Below are positions 54,041 to 64,000 of a DNA stretch of 64,000 nt, in pieces; position 1 is the stretch's first letter; every line of letters begins with the position of its first letter. This DNA is from Luzula sylvatica. Lineage: Eukaryota; Streptophyta; Magnoliopsida; Poales; Juncaceae. Under the pieces are notes generated by a model. It made no database searches, was not told where the DNA came from, and saw only the letters and a program-made list of their open reading frames with translations. The stretch lies in contig OX326957.1 in the NCBI GenBank assembly GCA_946800325.1, positions 47,910,307-47,974,306 on the forward strand, written 5' to 3'. The position numbers and the translations under genes were made by a program.

Positions 54041-55797
54041 TTAATTGTCTTCGTCGTCGGTATCGAGCTCTAAGCCCTCGAGGGCGAGGAGATGGCCAAC
54101 GTCAGAAGATTTCTCGTCAGTATCGAGCTCCAAGCCCTCCATGGCGAGGAGACGGATGGCTTCCTTTTTCTGCTGCTCTTCTGCTTTTTTACGCATGATA
54201 TCTCGCTTTTTTAAAACAAGGGTGTGTCTCCTCAACGTCGTGCTGTAGAATTCTTTATACGCGGCCTTTTCTTTCGCCAATAACTTCCTCTCTTCCTCTG
54301 GATCTGTCTGCAAAGTTTTTTTTATTTTATTTCCAATATCTCGTTTAAAACTTTACAAAAGAAAATATGTGACCTTATTGCGGCAGAGCTGGCGAGCGCG
54401 GATAGTCATCTCGTGCTGTTGCTGTTCGGCCCAAGCGCTGACCGCCATGTCACCCCGCTGATTGAACGCTTTTCGCTTCTTCATCAACCACTCCATCCAA
54501 GCCGTCGATGCCTGTTTATTTTTTCGCAGAGAAAAGAAAGATATTATTTAGGGTGACGCTATTGCAAGAGCCAACATGGCTAAATTGAGAACGATTTCAA
54601 TTTTGTTTTATCAAATGACCGTTATACCAGTGTTAATGATGAATTGATGATTGATATTTCTTACATTTATCTATTAGTTTATCACTTTCCATAAATCATG
54701 CAAATAAAATATTTTTATTCTTAATTTTTTTCATCATAAAAAAACAATTAAATCATAACATGTCATATATATTTAAATATAAAAATTAATATATATTGGT
54801 TAGGTTTGATTTTTTTCATAATATTGGAAGAAATAAATAATAGTATATAAGTATAATAAATATCAATCACGGTCACTTGATTAAAGAAAAAATCGCTCTC
54901 AATTTAGCCATGTTAGCTCTTGTAATAACGTCACCCATTATTTATTGAAAATTTTGAATAATGGAAAAATAATGAAGTACCTTCAATGGATCGGTAATGT
55001 GATCGATGTCGTATTGCCGTCTTTTTTTTTGATCTATTAGTAGCTCGTAAGCCGCTTGGATTTTGATAAATCGAGCTTCTGCGGTCTCTCCTTCGTCCAA
55101 TGCCCCTCTACCATCATACACTACAAAATGTACGAATTCAAAATTAATGTTCGAAAATAAAAATATAAATAAATGAAATGAAACAAAGAGAAGCAAACCG
55201 TCAGGGTGGTAATATTTTGCTAATTTTCGGAATGATGTTTTAATTTTCTCATCGTCCGCATCCCTCTCGAGCTCTTTTATCCGTACATCAAAATGCAATA
55301 AAATCAAAGTATTAAGAATTAAGAATTATAACCAACAAATTGCCTATTATTAATGTTAAGGTAAAAAGAAAACAATATTTAAATTTGCTGATTCCTTTCA
55401 AAAAGCAAAATCGATGCTAATTGAGATAATTATTCTGAAATTTGGGAGTGATTGACATGAACAAAAAACATAGAAATTGAATTACAAGATACATACCTAG
55501 AGTTTCGTAAGGCGATTTCTCTGATTTCCAATTGGAAACCCTAGTTAGGGTTCTTCTCTGATTAGTTCTGTATAATCGAAACATCGTAGGAACCTCATCG
55601 ATCACAAATGAGAAAGAAGTCGATGGAGCCGTGAAAGAAGAAGGAGAGTAGTGCCTCTTCCAGCTAGGACTTCCGTTGAGAGGCGCAGAACCTAGACGGG
55701 CATGAACGCGTCCTCCGCCTCCGACCCCGACTCTGTAGCAGTTGGTCAAGGAGAAAACCATGGCTTGCGGACGACAAATTGCTCGGGTATTACTCAT
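54041..55797 (-). CDS. Plastid-type J-domain (DnaJ/Hsp40-like) protein
   Basis: J-domain proteins stimulate Hsp70 ATPase. Five exons in transcript order, 55797-55497, 55273-55199, 55120-54981, 54511-54374 and 54307-54041, join in frame to 306 residues. An N-terminal transit-peptide-like region (about 1-85) precedes the J domain (about 96-170), which holds an intact HPD in KYYHPD and SPYETLELERDADDEKIK at its start. The rest is charged and helical (AEEQQKKEAIRLL) and ends with two repeats of LL-A-EGLELDTD. It resembles Arabidopsis At5g59610-type proteins; plastid location is inferred. The start could instead be the ATG 12 codons downstream (55761). Intron 3 (54512-54980) is almost entirely a TIR element. 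Confidence 0.9.
54551..54936. mobile_element. TIR element, GGGTGACGCTATTGC family copy 2, in an intron
   Basis: 386 bp, beginning GGGTGACGCTATTGCAAG and ending GTAATAACGTCACCC. Flanks attattta (54543-54550 and 54937-54944) are a perfect 8-bp duplication. It lies in intron 3 of the J-domain gene; without the element and one duplication the intron would be about 75 bp, like its neighbours. Confidence 0.93.
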
Positions 55798-55863
55798 TTT
55801 GATTAGGGTTTGAAGGAGGAAGAGGAGGAAGATTCCGTGACGGGATTGAATCGAAAGTGACAC

Positions 55864-57667
55864 GTGGCGGAATAGTCATCACTCATCAGTCCTTTTTTCT
55901 GTGAAGTTCTCTTTCTTTTCTTTGGAGGTTTTTAATTTTAAATTATTTGTGGCCGTGAGAGTTAACTGTACGAGTCACTGACTTGTGGACCCCAGCTGGC
56001 CCAACACGCCACTTCTTTCGATTTCGGAGTTTTTCAAAGAAAAATGAAAATTATTTATTTTTCATTCATTAAACATCAATTTCAAAGTCTTCTTTTGAGA
56101 AACCAAATTGTGTATTTTAAATGTATTGGTCTTCTTCGTTTTAAGGCCATTTTAGAAAATTAGAAAATTAAGTATTTTATTAGTGTAAGGTTCTAAATAT
56201 GAACGAGTATTTTGTTTCTGTTGGTTTTTGAGTTGCGAATTTTTTTTGGAAAAATACATATGTATTTTTGTAAGGGGAATTCTTCAAAAACCCCCTAACT
56301 TTTTTGTAAACTATAAAAATCTCTGTTTTTTTTAAAAAATTTCTTATATTTTTTAGATTCCCTCAAAAACCCCCACATATTTGTTTTTTCTTCCAAAACT
56401 CCCCTAACGTTTTTAGATTCCCTCAAAAACCTCCTATATTTTTGTTATGCTTTTTAAAAAATGACCATTATACCCCCATAGTTTTATTTTATAAATCTCT
56501 ATAATTTAGTAAATAATAAATACATATTAAACTATTATAAAAAAAATAAAACAATGTTAAAAATAAATAATACATGATATTAAAATATTATAATAAATAA
56601 TACATAAATATTAAAATATTATAATAAATAATATATTGATATTAAAATATCATTTTCAACAATTATTAATATTTTAATACCTATGCATTATTTATTATAA
56701 TATTTTAATATCTATGTATTACTTATAATAATATTTTATATCTATGTATTACTAATTATTATATTTTATATCTATGTATTACTTATTATTATATTTTTAA
56801 TATCTATGTATTTATAAAATTAACACAAAAAGCTAATACATTGCATGTATTAAAATTCATTGATAACTTTGTTTTAGAAAAAAAATAAGAAAATTGAGTA
56901 ATCTACATGTATTAGCTTTCATTGCATGTATTAAAATAGGTGTTTTTTAAAAAACACATGAGAATTTATTGTTATTCCTGTATTGGCAAATAATTTCAGA
57001 GTTTTTTTAGAAGAATAATAAAGTTGAGTATTTTGGTTTTTATAATTAATATTTTTTTGGCAAAATTGAGGGTATAGCATGAAATGGCCTACGATTTTAG
57101 AAGTTATTTAGAATTTTTGGAAATTAGGTATGTTGCAGGTATTAGCCTTCGATTTCTCAGAATTTTGTAGAAAATAAATTAAAATTGGGTATTTTATGTA
57201 CGTACCGTTAAATTCGGAGGTATGCGCGCGCGGTGTGTGTGCTTGTGTTAGACTTTAATTTGATGGTTTTGTTTTTAGAAAATTATTAAAAAAAATAGTG
57301 TTATGCATGTTTTAAAATTTAAGCCTTAAATTTAAAACATTTGTAGAGGAAAAATATATGAAAATAAAGTATAATGCTTTATTAGCATGCAGTTTCAGAG
57401 TAATTTTAGTATCGCGTACTTAAGTATTTTGCTTGTATTAACTTCTAAATTCAATAATTTTTAGGATAACATCAAAACAGAACATTTGTATATATTGTTG
57501 TTTCTAAACGACGAATAGGTAATGTGAATGTCATACTTATTATTTTTTTAATACAATTTAAGTTCAAATTCATGTTGTGATAATTAACTAACTAATACAA
57601 AATACGTTTAAAGTAATTGACACAAATGAATATATTACCAAATGAGCAAGATCGCAGACACCCGAAA
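55864..57667. other. AT-rich intergenic sequence with a partial TIR element
   Basis: Upstream flank of the J-domain gene. Near 56275 there is a left end (ggggaattcttcaaaaac) like that of the 845-bp element at 33742, but I found no matching right end. 56565-56830 consists of AATATT/TATTA repeats in inverted arrangement around 56660. No gene seen. Confidence 0.5.
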
Positions 57668-57675
57668 TCTATCCC

Positions 57676-58157
57676 TAGGGGTGTAAACGGATCAAATATT
57701 ATCTAAACCGATCCGAACCGAATCCGACATAGATCCGGATCCGAATATGGTATTCAAAATATTATCCGGATCCGGATCCGAATAACAATAAAAAAATGGT
57801 ACTCGTTTTTCATAATTTATTTTACATTTAAATGGTTGTGATTTCATGGACTTAATAAATATCATATTCACACGAATATTTTTTGAAAAATTATGATGTA
57901 CTTTTTAGGTATTATTTAAGTATTATTTTAATTTTATTTGAACGTGGAAGGTAACATAAATAGTTATGTTACGTATCAAAATTCGTTTTACTTATCCAAA
58001 AAAAAATTCGTGTCCGTATTCGTATGCGCCGAACCGTATCCGTATTCGTTTAATATCCGAACCGTATCCGGATCCGAATTATTCTGTTTCCAAAAAATAT
58101 GGATATGGATATGGTATGACCACTATCCGAACCGGATCTGAACCATTTACACCCCTA
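57676..58157. mobile_element. hAT-like element with TAGGGGTGTAAA ends
   Basis: 482 bp, starting TAGGGGTGTAAACGGATC and ending with its near-complement (16 of 18 match). The interior is rich in gatccgaac/ccggatcc. Flanks match only 5 of 8, so the duplication has decayed. The ends are of a kind common among plant hAT derivatives. Confidence 0.8.
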
Positions 58158-58162
58158 GTTTT

Positions 58163-58414
58163 CCCATCATCGTCTTTGTGTCTTTTCTCGTCTCGGCATA
58201 TCTTCTTGTATTTCATTAATTGCATTCTTCGCGTGTCTTGAATCTTCACCTTCATGATTTTGTCATTCTTTTGTTTGTTGTTGAGTTGTATTCCATCTTT
58301 TGATCTTGTGTGAAGTTTTATTATTTTGATCAAATACTTGTTAACACACTTTGGAAATATCATAAATATAACCGGTTATTATTTCGAAACAATTAAATAG
58401 AATTTAAACCAACA
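58163..58414. mobile_element. Probable LTR fragment
   Basis: The right part (ttatttcgaaacaatt ... tttaaaccaaca) resembles the ends of the LTRs finishing at 20816 and 31945. The rest has 'cttcttg', 'cttcgcgtg' and 'gtcttgaatcttc' stretches like their U3. No opposite end is visible. Confidence 0.4.
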
Positions 58415-59322
58415 CAGAGAACTAGTATGTGATCTCGCATCTCTTGTTATCTATGGTATATCTCTATGTTCGCTTGTGTGGCCAACCTTTGTGGTTTAGG
58501 AGTCGAACGTGTTTGTATTACTGCCTGTGTTTATTCTCAAATTATTTATTTTAATTAATAAAATTAAACATTAATGTGTCGATTATAATTCTGATGATCT
58601 GAATCTATAGAATATTGTGTGTGATATGTTTCGAAATTCTTTGATGGACTAAATTAGATCCTAGCACGACCTCGGAATACTTGAAATTTATTTTTTATAA
58701 CTAAAATTTCACAAACACAAAGACCATCTTAGCCCAACCTCGGAATGCAATCAAGTACGCTTTTGTGTACGGTACATTGCACAATTTATCATTTAGGCTT
58801 ATTCGACAGAATTTACATAGTTCGTCCTGAAGATTCGAATGATACCTGAGTACTTGACACTTAAAAGTCTCTTATTTATTTACTTAGCAATAAATTTTTG
58901 TACTTGGATTCATTTAAAATTTCGAATATCATCTGTGAACCTGAGCAAATTATAGTGTAGTTTCTTGTTTGTACTGATTAAATATGAACCATCATGTATA
59001 ATCTGAAAACAACACCAATATCACACAAAGGAGACAATAATCCATGCATCAAATAAACTAGCGGCCAAGATTAAATACAAATTTGAAATTACTATGCAGC
59101 TATTTTTGAATCATCGAGATAACTAATGCAATAGAAATCGCTGAATAAAACATAGTTCATAATACAAATTGAATCTTCCAAACAATTTAGAAAAAAAAAA
59201 AAAAACAATGAACCCTAAATGGAGAAACAATAGCAAACTAATCAAGCGCATTTCAGGGACATCAGAATGTCGGCACAAGATCGAAACTCAAACTTCTGAA
59301 AGAGATCACAGTTTCTTGTTAA
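58415..59322. other. Intergenic sequence
   Basis: 3' flank of the CEP gene. No gene or clear repeat seen. Confidence 0.5.
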
Positions 59323-59583
59323 TTATCTATTGCCTACACCGGGGCTATGGCCTGGCGTCGTAGGACGAGTGTCCTCGTTACCAACATATGGCGATGGCGA
59401 AACGATGGTTTCTAGCGAACCTTTAGAAATATTATCGCTTTTAATAGATACCAATATCCTTTGCGAGCTGGTCGTGCTCTCAACTAGTAGTCTTGCTTCA
59501 CTATGCAACATTACATGTGAAACCAAAATTAGTAACGTTATAAGGATCGAAACTGTTTTGAGGGACTTGGTGTTAGCTTCCAT
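59323..59583 (-). CDS. CEP (C-terminally encoded peptide) precursor
   Basis: CEPs are secreted plant peptide hormones, sensed by CEPR receptor kinases, that act in nitrogen-demand signalling and root growth. This single-exon gene encodes 86 residues: a hydrophobic signal peptide (about 8-30, with HSEAR near the cleavage site), a variable linker, and one C-terminal CEP domain, DTRPTTPGHSPGVGN (about residues 71-85), followed by Arg and stop. The core RPTxPGHSPG with its normally hydroxylated prolines is intact. Canonical CEPs have Phe where this has Thr (position 2) and His where this has Asn (position 15). Length and layout are normal. A TATA box lies about 100 bp upstream at 59684-59693. Confidence 0.9.
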   Translation of the reverse strand: MEANTKSLKTVSILITLLILVSHVMLHSEARLLVESTTSSQRILVSIKSDNISKGSLETIVSPSPYVGNEDTRPTTPGHSPGVGNR

Positions 59584-59683
59584 TGCTCAAGAGTTTTTTG
59601 TGGGTGAGAAAGAGAGAGAAAGTAGTGTGTTTTTCGAGTACTATGGAAGAAGATGGTATACTTATTAAGGAAAATGTGATGAG

Positions 59684-59693
59684 CTATTTATAG
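59684..59693 (-). promoter_or_regulatory. TATA box of the CEP gene
   Basis: The minus strand reads ctataaatag about 100 bp upstream of the CEP ATG, followed by a purine-rich leader. Confidence 0.7.
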
Positions 59694-59990
59694 ATAAGCT
59701 TCATGGTGATTCTTCTCTATGATGTTATAATATGTGGCATAATAGGTGGCTTGGATTAGCTGGCATGAAATATGAATATATAACAAGTTTGCGGGAGTGT
59801 CGAAAGGAATCTTCAGAAGTATCATTGTACATGCAGCCATTAATTGTGTAATAGTTTTTGTTTCTTGCATGGTGCAATCCATTTAATAATCACAACTATT
59901 TATTAGTTTCGCTGGCTCTCATGGTTTCTTATTTTTAAAAGCATGTTCAGTACGAAAAGCTAAAGTCTGAAATCAAAGTAATTTATCAAA

Positions 59991-60251
59991 GAGTAGTGAT
60001 GTACATCCCTTGGTAGTCTCTCCTCTCTTCCAAGATCATTGATAACTTGAATATGATTTAACACATTTAAAATTAACACTTAAATATATGATTCAACGTC
60101 TTAATTTATGACTTGATTATCTTTAATTTATGATTGAATATTCAATTAATATGTTAAATCATAAATTAATGTGTTAATTCTTAATGTGTTAAATTATATT
60201 TACGTCATCAAAAAATTTGAAAAAAAAATTGAGGTACGTCCAACATTTTCC
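59991..60251. mobile_element. Mutator-like short element, copy B of the ~260-bp repeat
   Basis: Starts gagtagtgatgtacatccc and ends gtccaacattttcc. Flanks tttatcaaa (59982-59990 and 60252-60260) are a perfect 9-bp duplication. Terminal inverted repeats are weak. It is an inverted copy of 47383-47642. Confidence 0.78.
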
Positions 60252-60417
60252 TTTATCAAATTAGTATGCCTAAAATTATAATTAAGGGATTGACATATAT
60301 ACCGTATATCCCTCACTTATCAATTGAAGATTCCCTACTTCAAAAAGTTAAAAGTTGGGACTAAAATGTTAGCAACAAAGCTAATTTGGTCTCTGATTGA
60401 TAATTTTTATTTTTTGT

Positions 60418-60487
60418 AGAATAAAAGGAAAAGATTCGGTAGTCCTTCATTCATTGATATCACTAAAACTTGAACCAACAATCTCTT
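60418..60487 (-). mobile_element. SINE remnant cut by an LTR element
   Basis: Similar to the 3' half of the SINE units at 2628-2844 (shared blocks 'tcggtagtccttcat' and 'cattgat'), with an eroded B box. It ends where the next LTR begins at 60488. Confidence 0.6.
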
Positions 60488-62141
60488 TGATGTGAGGCAA
60501 ATAAGGCATAAATTTAATACTTAATTTGGGGTTTTTAGCCTTAGTGAAGAACAATTATTTATACTTTATTAATCATATTTGAGATAACATGAATAATTCT
60601 TCACTAAATGTGTTTTATTGCTTAATCACAGGTATTAGAAGGAATTTCTGGGAATTTGGAGAGTGTAGTTGTCTCCAACACGTCGAGAGGAGTGAAAACG
60701 ATATATTACATCGATATATTCGGTACATGAATGAGACGGGAGGCAAACAATTATCATGATGAAAACTTACACAAAAGTTTACACGAAAACCACTCAACCC
60801 TTAGCCCTTATCCAGCCCACCTACCTTTGGTGGAAATTACCTCATTACCCTCAATCCTCTTCACCAACTCGTGGCCAATAAGAAGACTCCATGAGTACTA
60901 TAAATAAGACAACAAGGGCCACGAGTTTGTTACGTTCTTTTCACCCTTTTTTCTGCCTCATCTCTCTCTCTCGCTCTCTCTCTAAAAACACTCCAAGATC
61001 CTTCAAGAACTTCAAGAACCCTACAAGAACCAAGTGATTTGCCAAGGAGATTAACCGTGACCACGGAATTCCTTCCTTTTTCGGCGAATCATCCTCTCTC
61101 AAGACTCAACCGTGACCAAGGATCTCCTTCCTTTTCGGTGATTCAAGAGTTAACCGTGACTCGGGATATTTCTCTCTTTGGCGTTGTGAAGTTGTGTTCA
61201 AACCGAGACTCGGAAGAACCCTCTTTTGGAGCTTGAAGAAGGCATTAACCATGACTAGGAGCTTCTCCTTTTGGTGATCTTTCTTGAGGAATCCACGACT
61301 CGAGTGTCTCTTCTTTTCGGTACCAACCAAACGAACGACCACGACTCGGAGAATTGACCATTCGGTGCGAAGGCATAGAAGACAAAGGAAGACACATCGA
61401 GCTACTTGCTTCATCTTTAGGTGTACTCTTTCTAATTCTTGTAGTTCTTGTTGTTTGTGGATTTAGTTGTGTTAAAGAGAATTCCTTGTTTGAATTGAAT
61501 CTTTGTTCTAAACTTGTTCTTTTACTTGATCTTTTGCTCTCAATTTCTGCCTTAAACTCAGTTTAATCTTACTTAATTCAATCTCAAAACAAACCTTTAA
61601 TTCAATCCTCAAATCAAATACTCAAACTCAGTTCCAGAAACTACTCCGTTATAACGGAACCTAAATTGCGTTACAACGGACCTTTCGGTTTGTACCTGAC
61701 TTTCAGTCTGTTGGTACTCCGTTGTAACGCACATTAGTTCCGTTGTAACGGACTAGCGAGAAAATTCATTCAATAGCACTCATACTAGTGCGTTGTAACG
61801 GACAAACTGGTTCGTTGTAACGGATCAACCAATCCGTTATAACGCTACATCTGTCCGTTGTAACGGACTACCTCATTCCGTTATAACGGAACTACTCCCG
61901 TTATAACGGACCTTGAATTTAATTCATACGTATACATAACCCTAATGTCCGTTGTAACGGACTAACTTCTGTGAAGTTTCTTCGTTATTTCTAGTCCATT
62001 TTGATCCAAATTTTGACGCAATTGCTCCCCGTGGAACGAATCTATACATTTGCCACTGTACAAACTTAGATTACAAATTTTGTTGATTGTCCGGGGTTTT
62101 ACCACAACGACATATTAAACACGCCAAAAACCCGCTCATCA
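60488..62141 (+). mobile_element. 5' LTR of a Ty3/gypsy-type element
   Basis: 1654 bp, from TGATGTGAGGC to CCCGCTCATCA, with TGATG/CATCA at its ends. A tRNA-Asp-type primer-binding site follows. A TATA box (tataaata) lies at 60899-60906. A palindrome array is at 61644-61962, after the TATA box. The other LTR would be outside the window. Confidence 0.8.
61644..61962. repeat. TCCGTTRTAACGGA palindrome array in gypsy-type LTR
   Basis: About eleven exact CGTTNNAACG sites in 320 bp, with centres AT, GT or AC. The motif matches that in the copia-like solo LTR at 1329-1840, although the two LTRs are otherwise unlike. Confidence 0.9.
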
Positions 62142-62143
62142 AA

Positions 62144-62161
62144 TGGCGCCGCTGCCGGGGA
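62144..62161 (+). other. Primer-binding site, Asp-tRNA type
   Basis: TGGCGCCGCTGCCGGGGA two bases after the LTR. It matches the primer site commonly seen in Athila-like gypsy elements with one difference from the usual TGGCGCCGTTGCCGGGGA. Confidence 0.85.
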
Positions 62162-62271
62162 GCGGTGTTTAAGTCAATATTTTAGATCAAAATTTGAGAT
62201 TTAAATTCGTAACATTGTTTACTCACTTCTTTGTTTCTTTTGTGACAAATTAGGTGAAGGAAGAAAGTTTT

Positions 62272-62496
62272 ATGCACAACACAAGATCACGAAAAGGCGA
62301 ATTACTTCCATTTGTCAAAGAAATCGAAAGAAAGAACAAAAGCTCTAAGAAGGGCAAGGAACCGACACGAGAAGATCAAGACGAACTTCAAACTCAAACT
62401 TTTTCTTCTCTCTCTACTCATTTAAATTCAAACATGGGTGATGAAACTAGGATTCCAAGACCTAAAACATTAAAGGTGAAAGAAAATATGGCTTAA
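62272..62496 (+). pseudogene. Gypsy-type gag, N-terminal piece
   Basis: The frame starts at the ATG at 62272 (MHNTRSRKGELLPFVKEIE), a start like that of Athila/Tat-type gag proteins. It runs 74 codons and stops at the edge of an inserted sequence. The rest of the domain continues at 63139. Confidence 0.75.
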
Positions 62497-63138
62497 GAAT
62501 TAACTTGGAAGAATTTATATAAATAGGCAAATATGCAATTAGAATTGGGCCAGTTCATAATCTGGGCCCGCTCAGAATTTAGGGTTTTAATCTAATTTCT
62601 AATAATTAGATTTTAATCTGAATTTGGGCTTATTCTGATTTTAATAGTTTTTGGGCTTATAATTCTGAAATTAGGGTTTCTTAACCTAATTTCGAATTTA
62701 ACCTAAAATTGCCTATATATATATTCAGAATTTCATTTTTCTCTCTCTTCTCTCTCTCATTTTCTAACCTAATTCGGCCGCCGATTTTTCTTCTTTTTCC
62801 ACAATACGAAAAGAGATCTGGTGAGTTTCAGAGAGAGATTTTGAGCAGAAATCTTGAGAGAAATAATCGTGACATCGGCTAGAACGGTGTTGGCGGTTCC
62901 GATCAGACGAAATCGAGGTGGACACGAGTAGAGGGAGTGCAAGAGCAATCCTTGGAGAAGGTTCACAAGATCTGGACAAGAAGGCATCACGTACTAACTT
63001 GTACGAGGTAAAATTCTGAATAACTTTTCCTTTTTCGTGGTTTTTCGAACGTGATCCCGGTAGAATTAGGTTATACATGTGTAAATAATTCCGCTGCACA
63101 TCTCTAAATCATATGTATAACCCTACAAAAGGAATTAG
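62493..63138 (+). mobile_element. LTR-like insertion splitting the gag frame
   Basis: About 646 bp of non-coding sequence with a TATA-like run (cctatatatatat, about 62712-62724), a CT-rich leader and 'ttccgctgcac' (about 63090-63100), as in copia R/U5. It sits between two gag pieces that would otherwise be contiguous. tggc occurs on both sides (62489-62492 and 63139-63142). TG/CA ends are not visible, so exact borders are uncertain. Confidence 0.55.
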
Positions 63139-63602
63139 TGGCCCCAAATATCATAGAAGATAATTACAATTTTATTAGGCCGAATATACCGAACTTTAAA
63201 GCCGATCCGAGCATCATTGGCTCTTTACCCATCTTTCATGGCAAAGCAACCGAAAACCCACATAAGCATTTGAAAGATTTTAAGATTCAACTAAACATCT
63301 ATGCAAATTATGAAGCATTTAACGATATTCTACTTCTTATTTTTCCTTATTCGCTAGGTGAAGGGCCGAAAGATTGGTTCTACAACCTACGAGGACCCCT
63401 CGATTTCAATGAAGTGGCTAGGCGTTTCAAGGAGAAATACTACTCACATTCGAGATTGGCGGCAATTAGGCGAGAACTTCTAGCAATCACGCAAAAGCCA
63501 AACGAAGCTCTCCACGAGTATTACGATCGATTCAACCGTTTGATGGAGGAATGCCCAAGCCACAATGTCGAGGTCCATTTCCTTTACGAGTACAAAAGTT
63601 GA
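63139..63602 (+). pseudogene. Gypsy-type gag, capsid-region piece
   Basis: About 153 codons with the retrotransposon gag domain: HKHLKDFKIQLNIY, PYSLGEGPKDWFYNL, FKEKYYSHSRLAAIRREL and EALHEYYDRFNRLMEECP. It ends in an early stop. No nucleocapsid knuckle or pol follows within the window, which suggests a deleted or non-autonomous element. Confidence 0.8.
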
Positions 63603-64000
63603 AATTTTTTTTTCTGTCGTTTCTCGATCGAACTTGGAGTGTCGATCGTATGAAAAAAATTCTGGACAACAAATTTTTTTTTCTGTCAAAAATGCCCATT
63701 AATTTAAAATTTTCAATTTATAAATTCAATTCGGTATAGCATATAGCCTAAAACGGGGATGATTGTTTGTGAATGTTTGTATGTATGTTGTGATTGTTTG
63801 TATGTGTATTGTGCTTGTTTGTATGTATGTTGTGTGGGGGCCAGTGAGCTTTCCAAATTGTAAACTATTTTAATATGGGGATCGGTGAATCTTCCAAATT
63901 GTAGTAGTATAGGTTTAGTTTAAGAAACCTTCAAAGCAAGACGACACGAAGATTGGATCTTCAAGAAAAGACGACACAACACGAAGATTGGATCTTCAAG
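63603..64000 (+). other. Non-coding interior of the gypsy-type element
   Basis: Contains duplicated T-rich blocks (63606-63617 and 63673-63684, both 'tttttttttctgtc'-like), (TGTT/TGTA)n-like repeats around 63770-63830, and a short direct repeat 'cacgaagattggatcttcaag' at the window end. No gene seen. Confidence 0.5.

Overview
This window is nuclear DNA from a flowering plant, most likely a eudicot. The evidence is spliced genes with GT-AG introns, mostly 70-120 bp. The proteins are typically plant: cullin-1, laccase, GDSL lipase, chloroplast DPE1, MYST acetyltransferase, an LRR receptor kinase and a CEP peptide precursor. Dense nested plant transposons lie between the genes. The background is AT-rich. 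I see no operons, CRISPR arrays or bacterial features. All exon boundaries were read by eye from splice signals, reading-frame continuity and remembered protein families.

Layout. 1-5280: transposon cluster holding an LTR fragment, a terminal-inverted-repeat (TIR) element split by a solo LTR and by a dimeric SINE, and a further TIR element. 5477-9395: CUL1-type cullin (+). 10291-12527: laccase (+), tail to tail with a GDSL esterase/lipase (-, 12835-14286). 14899-20816: an intact LTR retrotransposon that encodes only gag. 21166-24390: two TIR elements inside a dead copia element. 24391-36072: long repeat-only region with microsatellites, a 4-kb tandem duplication whose two copies took different LTR insertions, a GC-rich insert, a 122-bp tandem repeat and nested TIR elements. 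36311-41418: two chloroplast genes, DPE1 and a one-exon FAD oxidoreductase (+). 44319-46488: HAM-type histone acetyltransferase (+). 47383-49505: TIR elements. 49804-53037: SIRK1-like LRR receptor pseudokinase (+). 54041-55797: plastid-type J-domain protein (-) with a TIR element filling one intron. 59323-59583: CEP signalling-peptide precursor (-). 60488-64000: 5' part of a Ty3/gypsy element.

The genes do not form a pathway. DPE1 and the FAD protein are both predicted to be plastid-targeted and lie 370 bp apart, but nothing in the sequence links their functions.

The most unusual signal is a palindrome, CGTT-NN-AACG, repeated many times in at least five LTRs here. The two central bases and the flanks differ between LTR families: TTCGTTCGAACGAA in one, TCCGTT(G/A)TAACGGA in others, and single copies of TTGCGTTTAAACGCAA elsewhere. 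The half-sites stay constant. In the copia-like LTRs the array sits just upstream of the TATA box. In the gypsy-type LTR it sits downstream. I know of no description of this. It looks like an evolving array of regulator-binding sites shared by unrelated retroelements.
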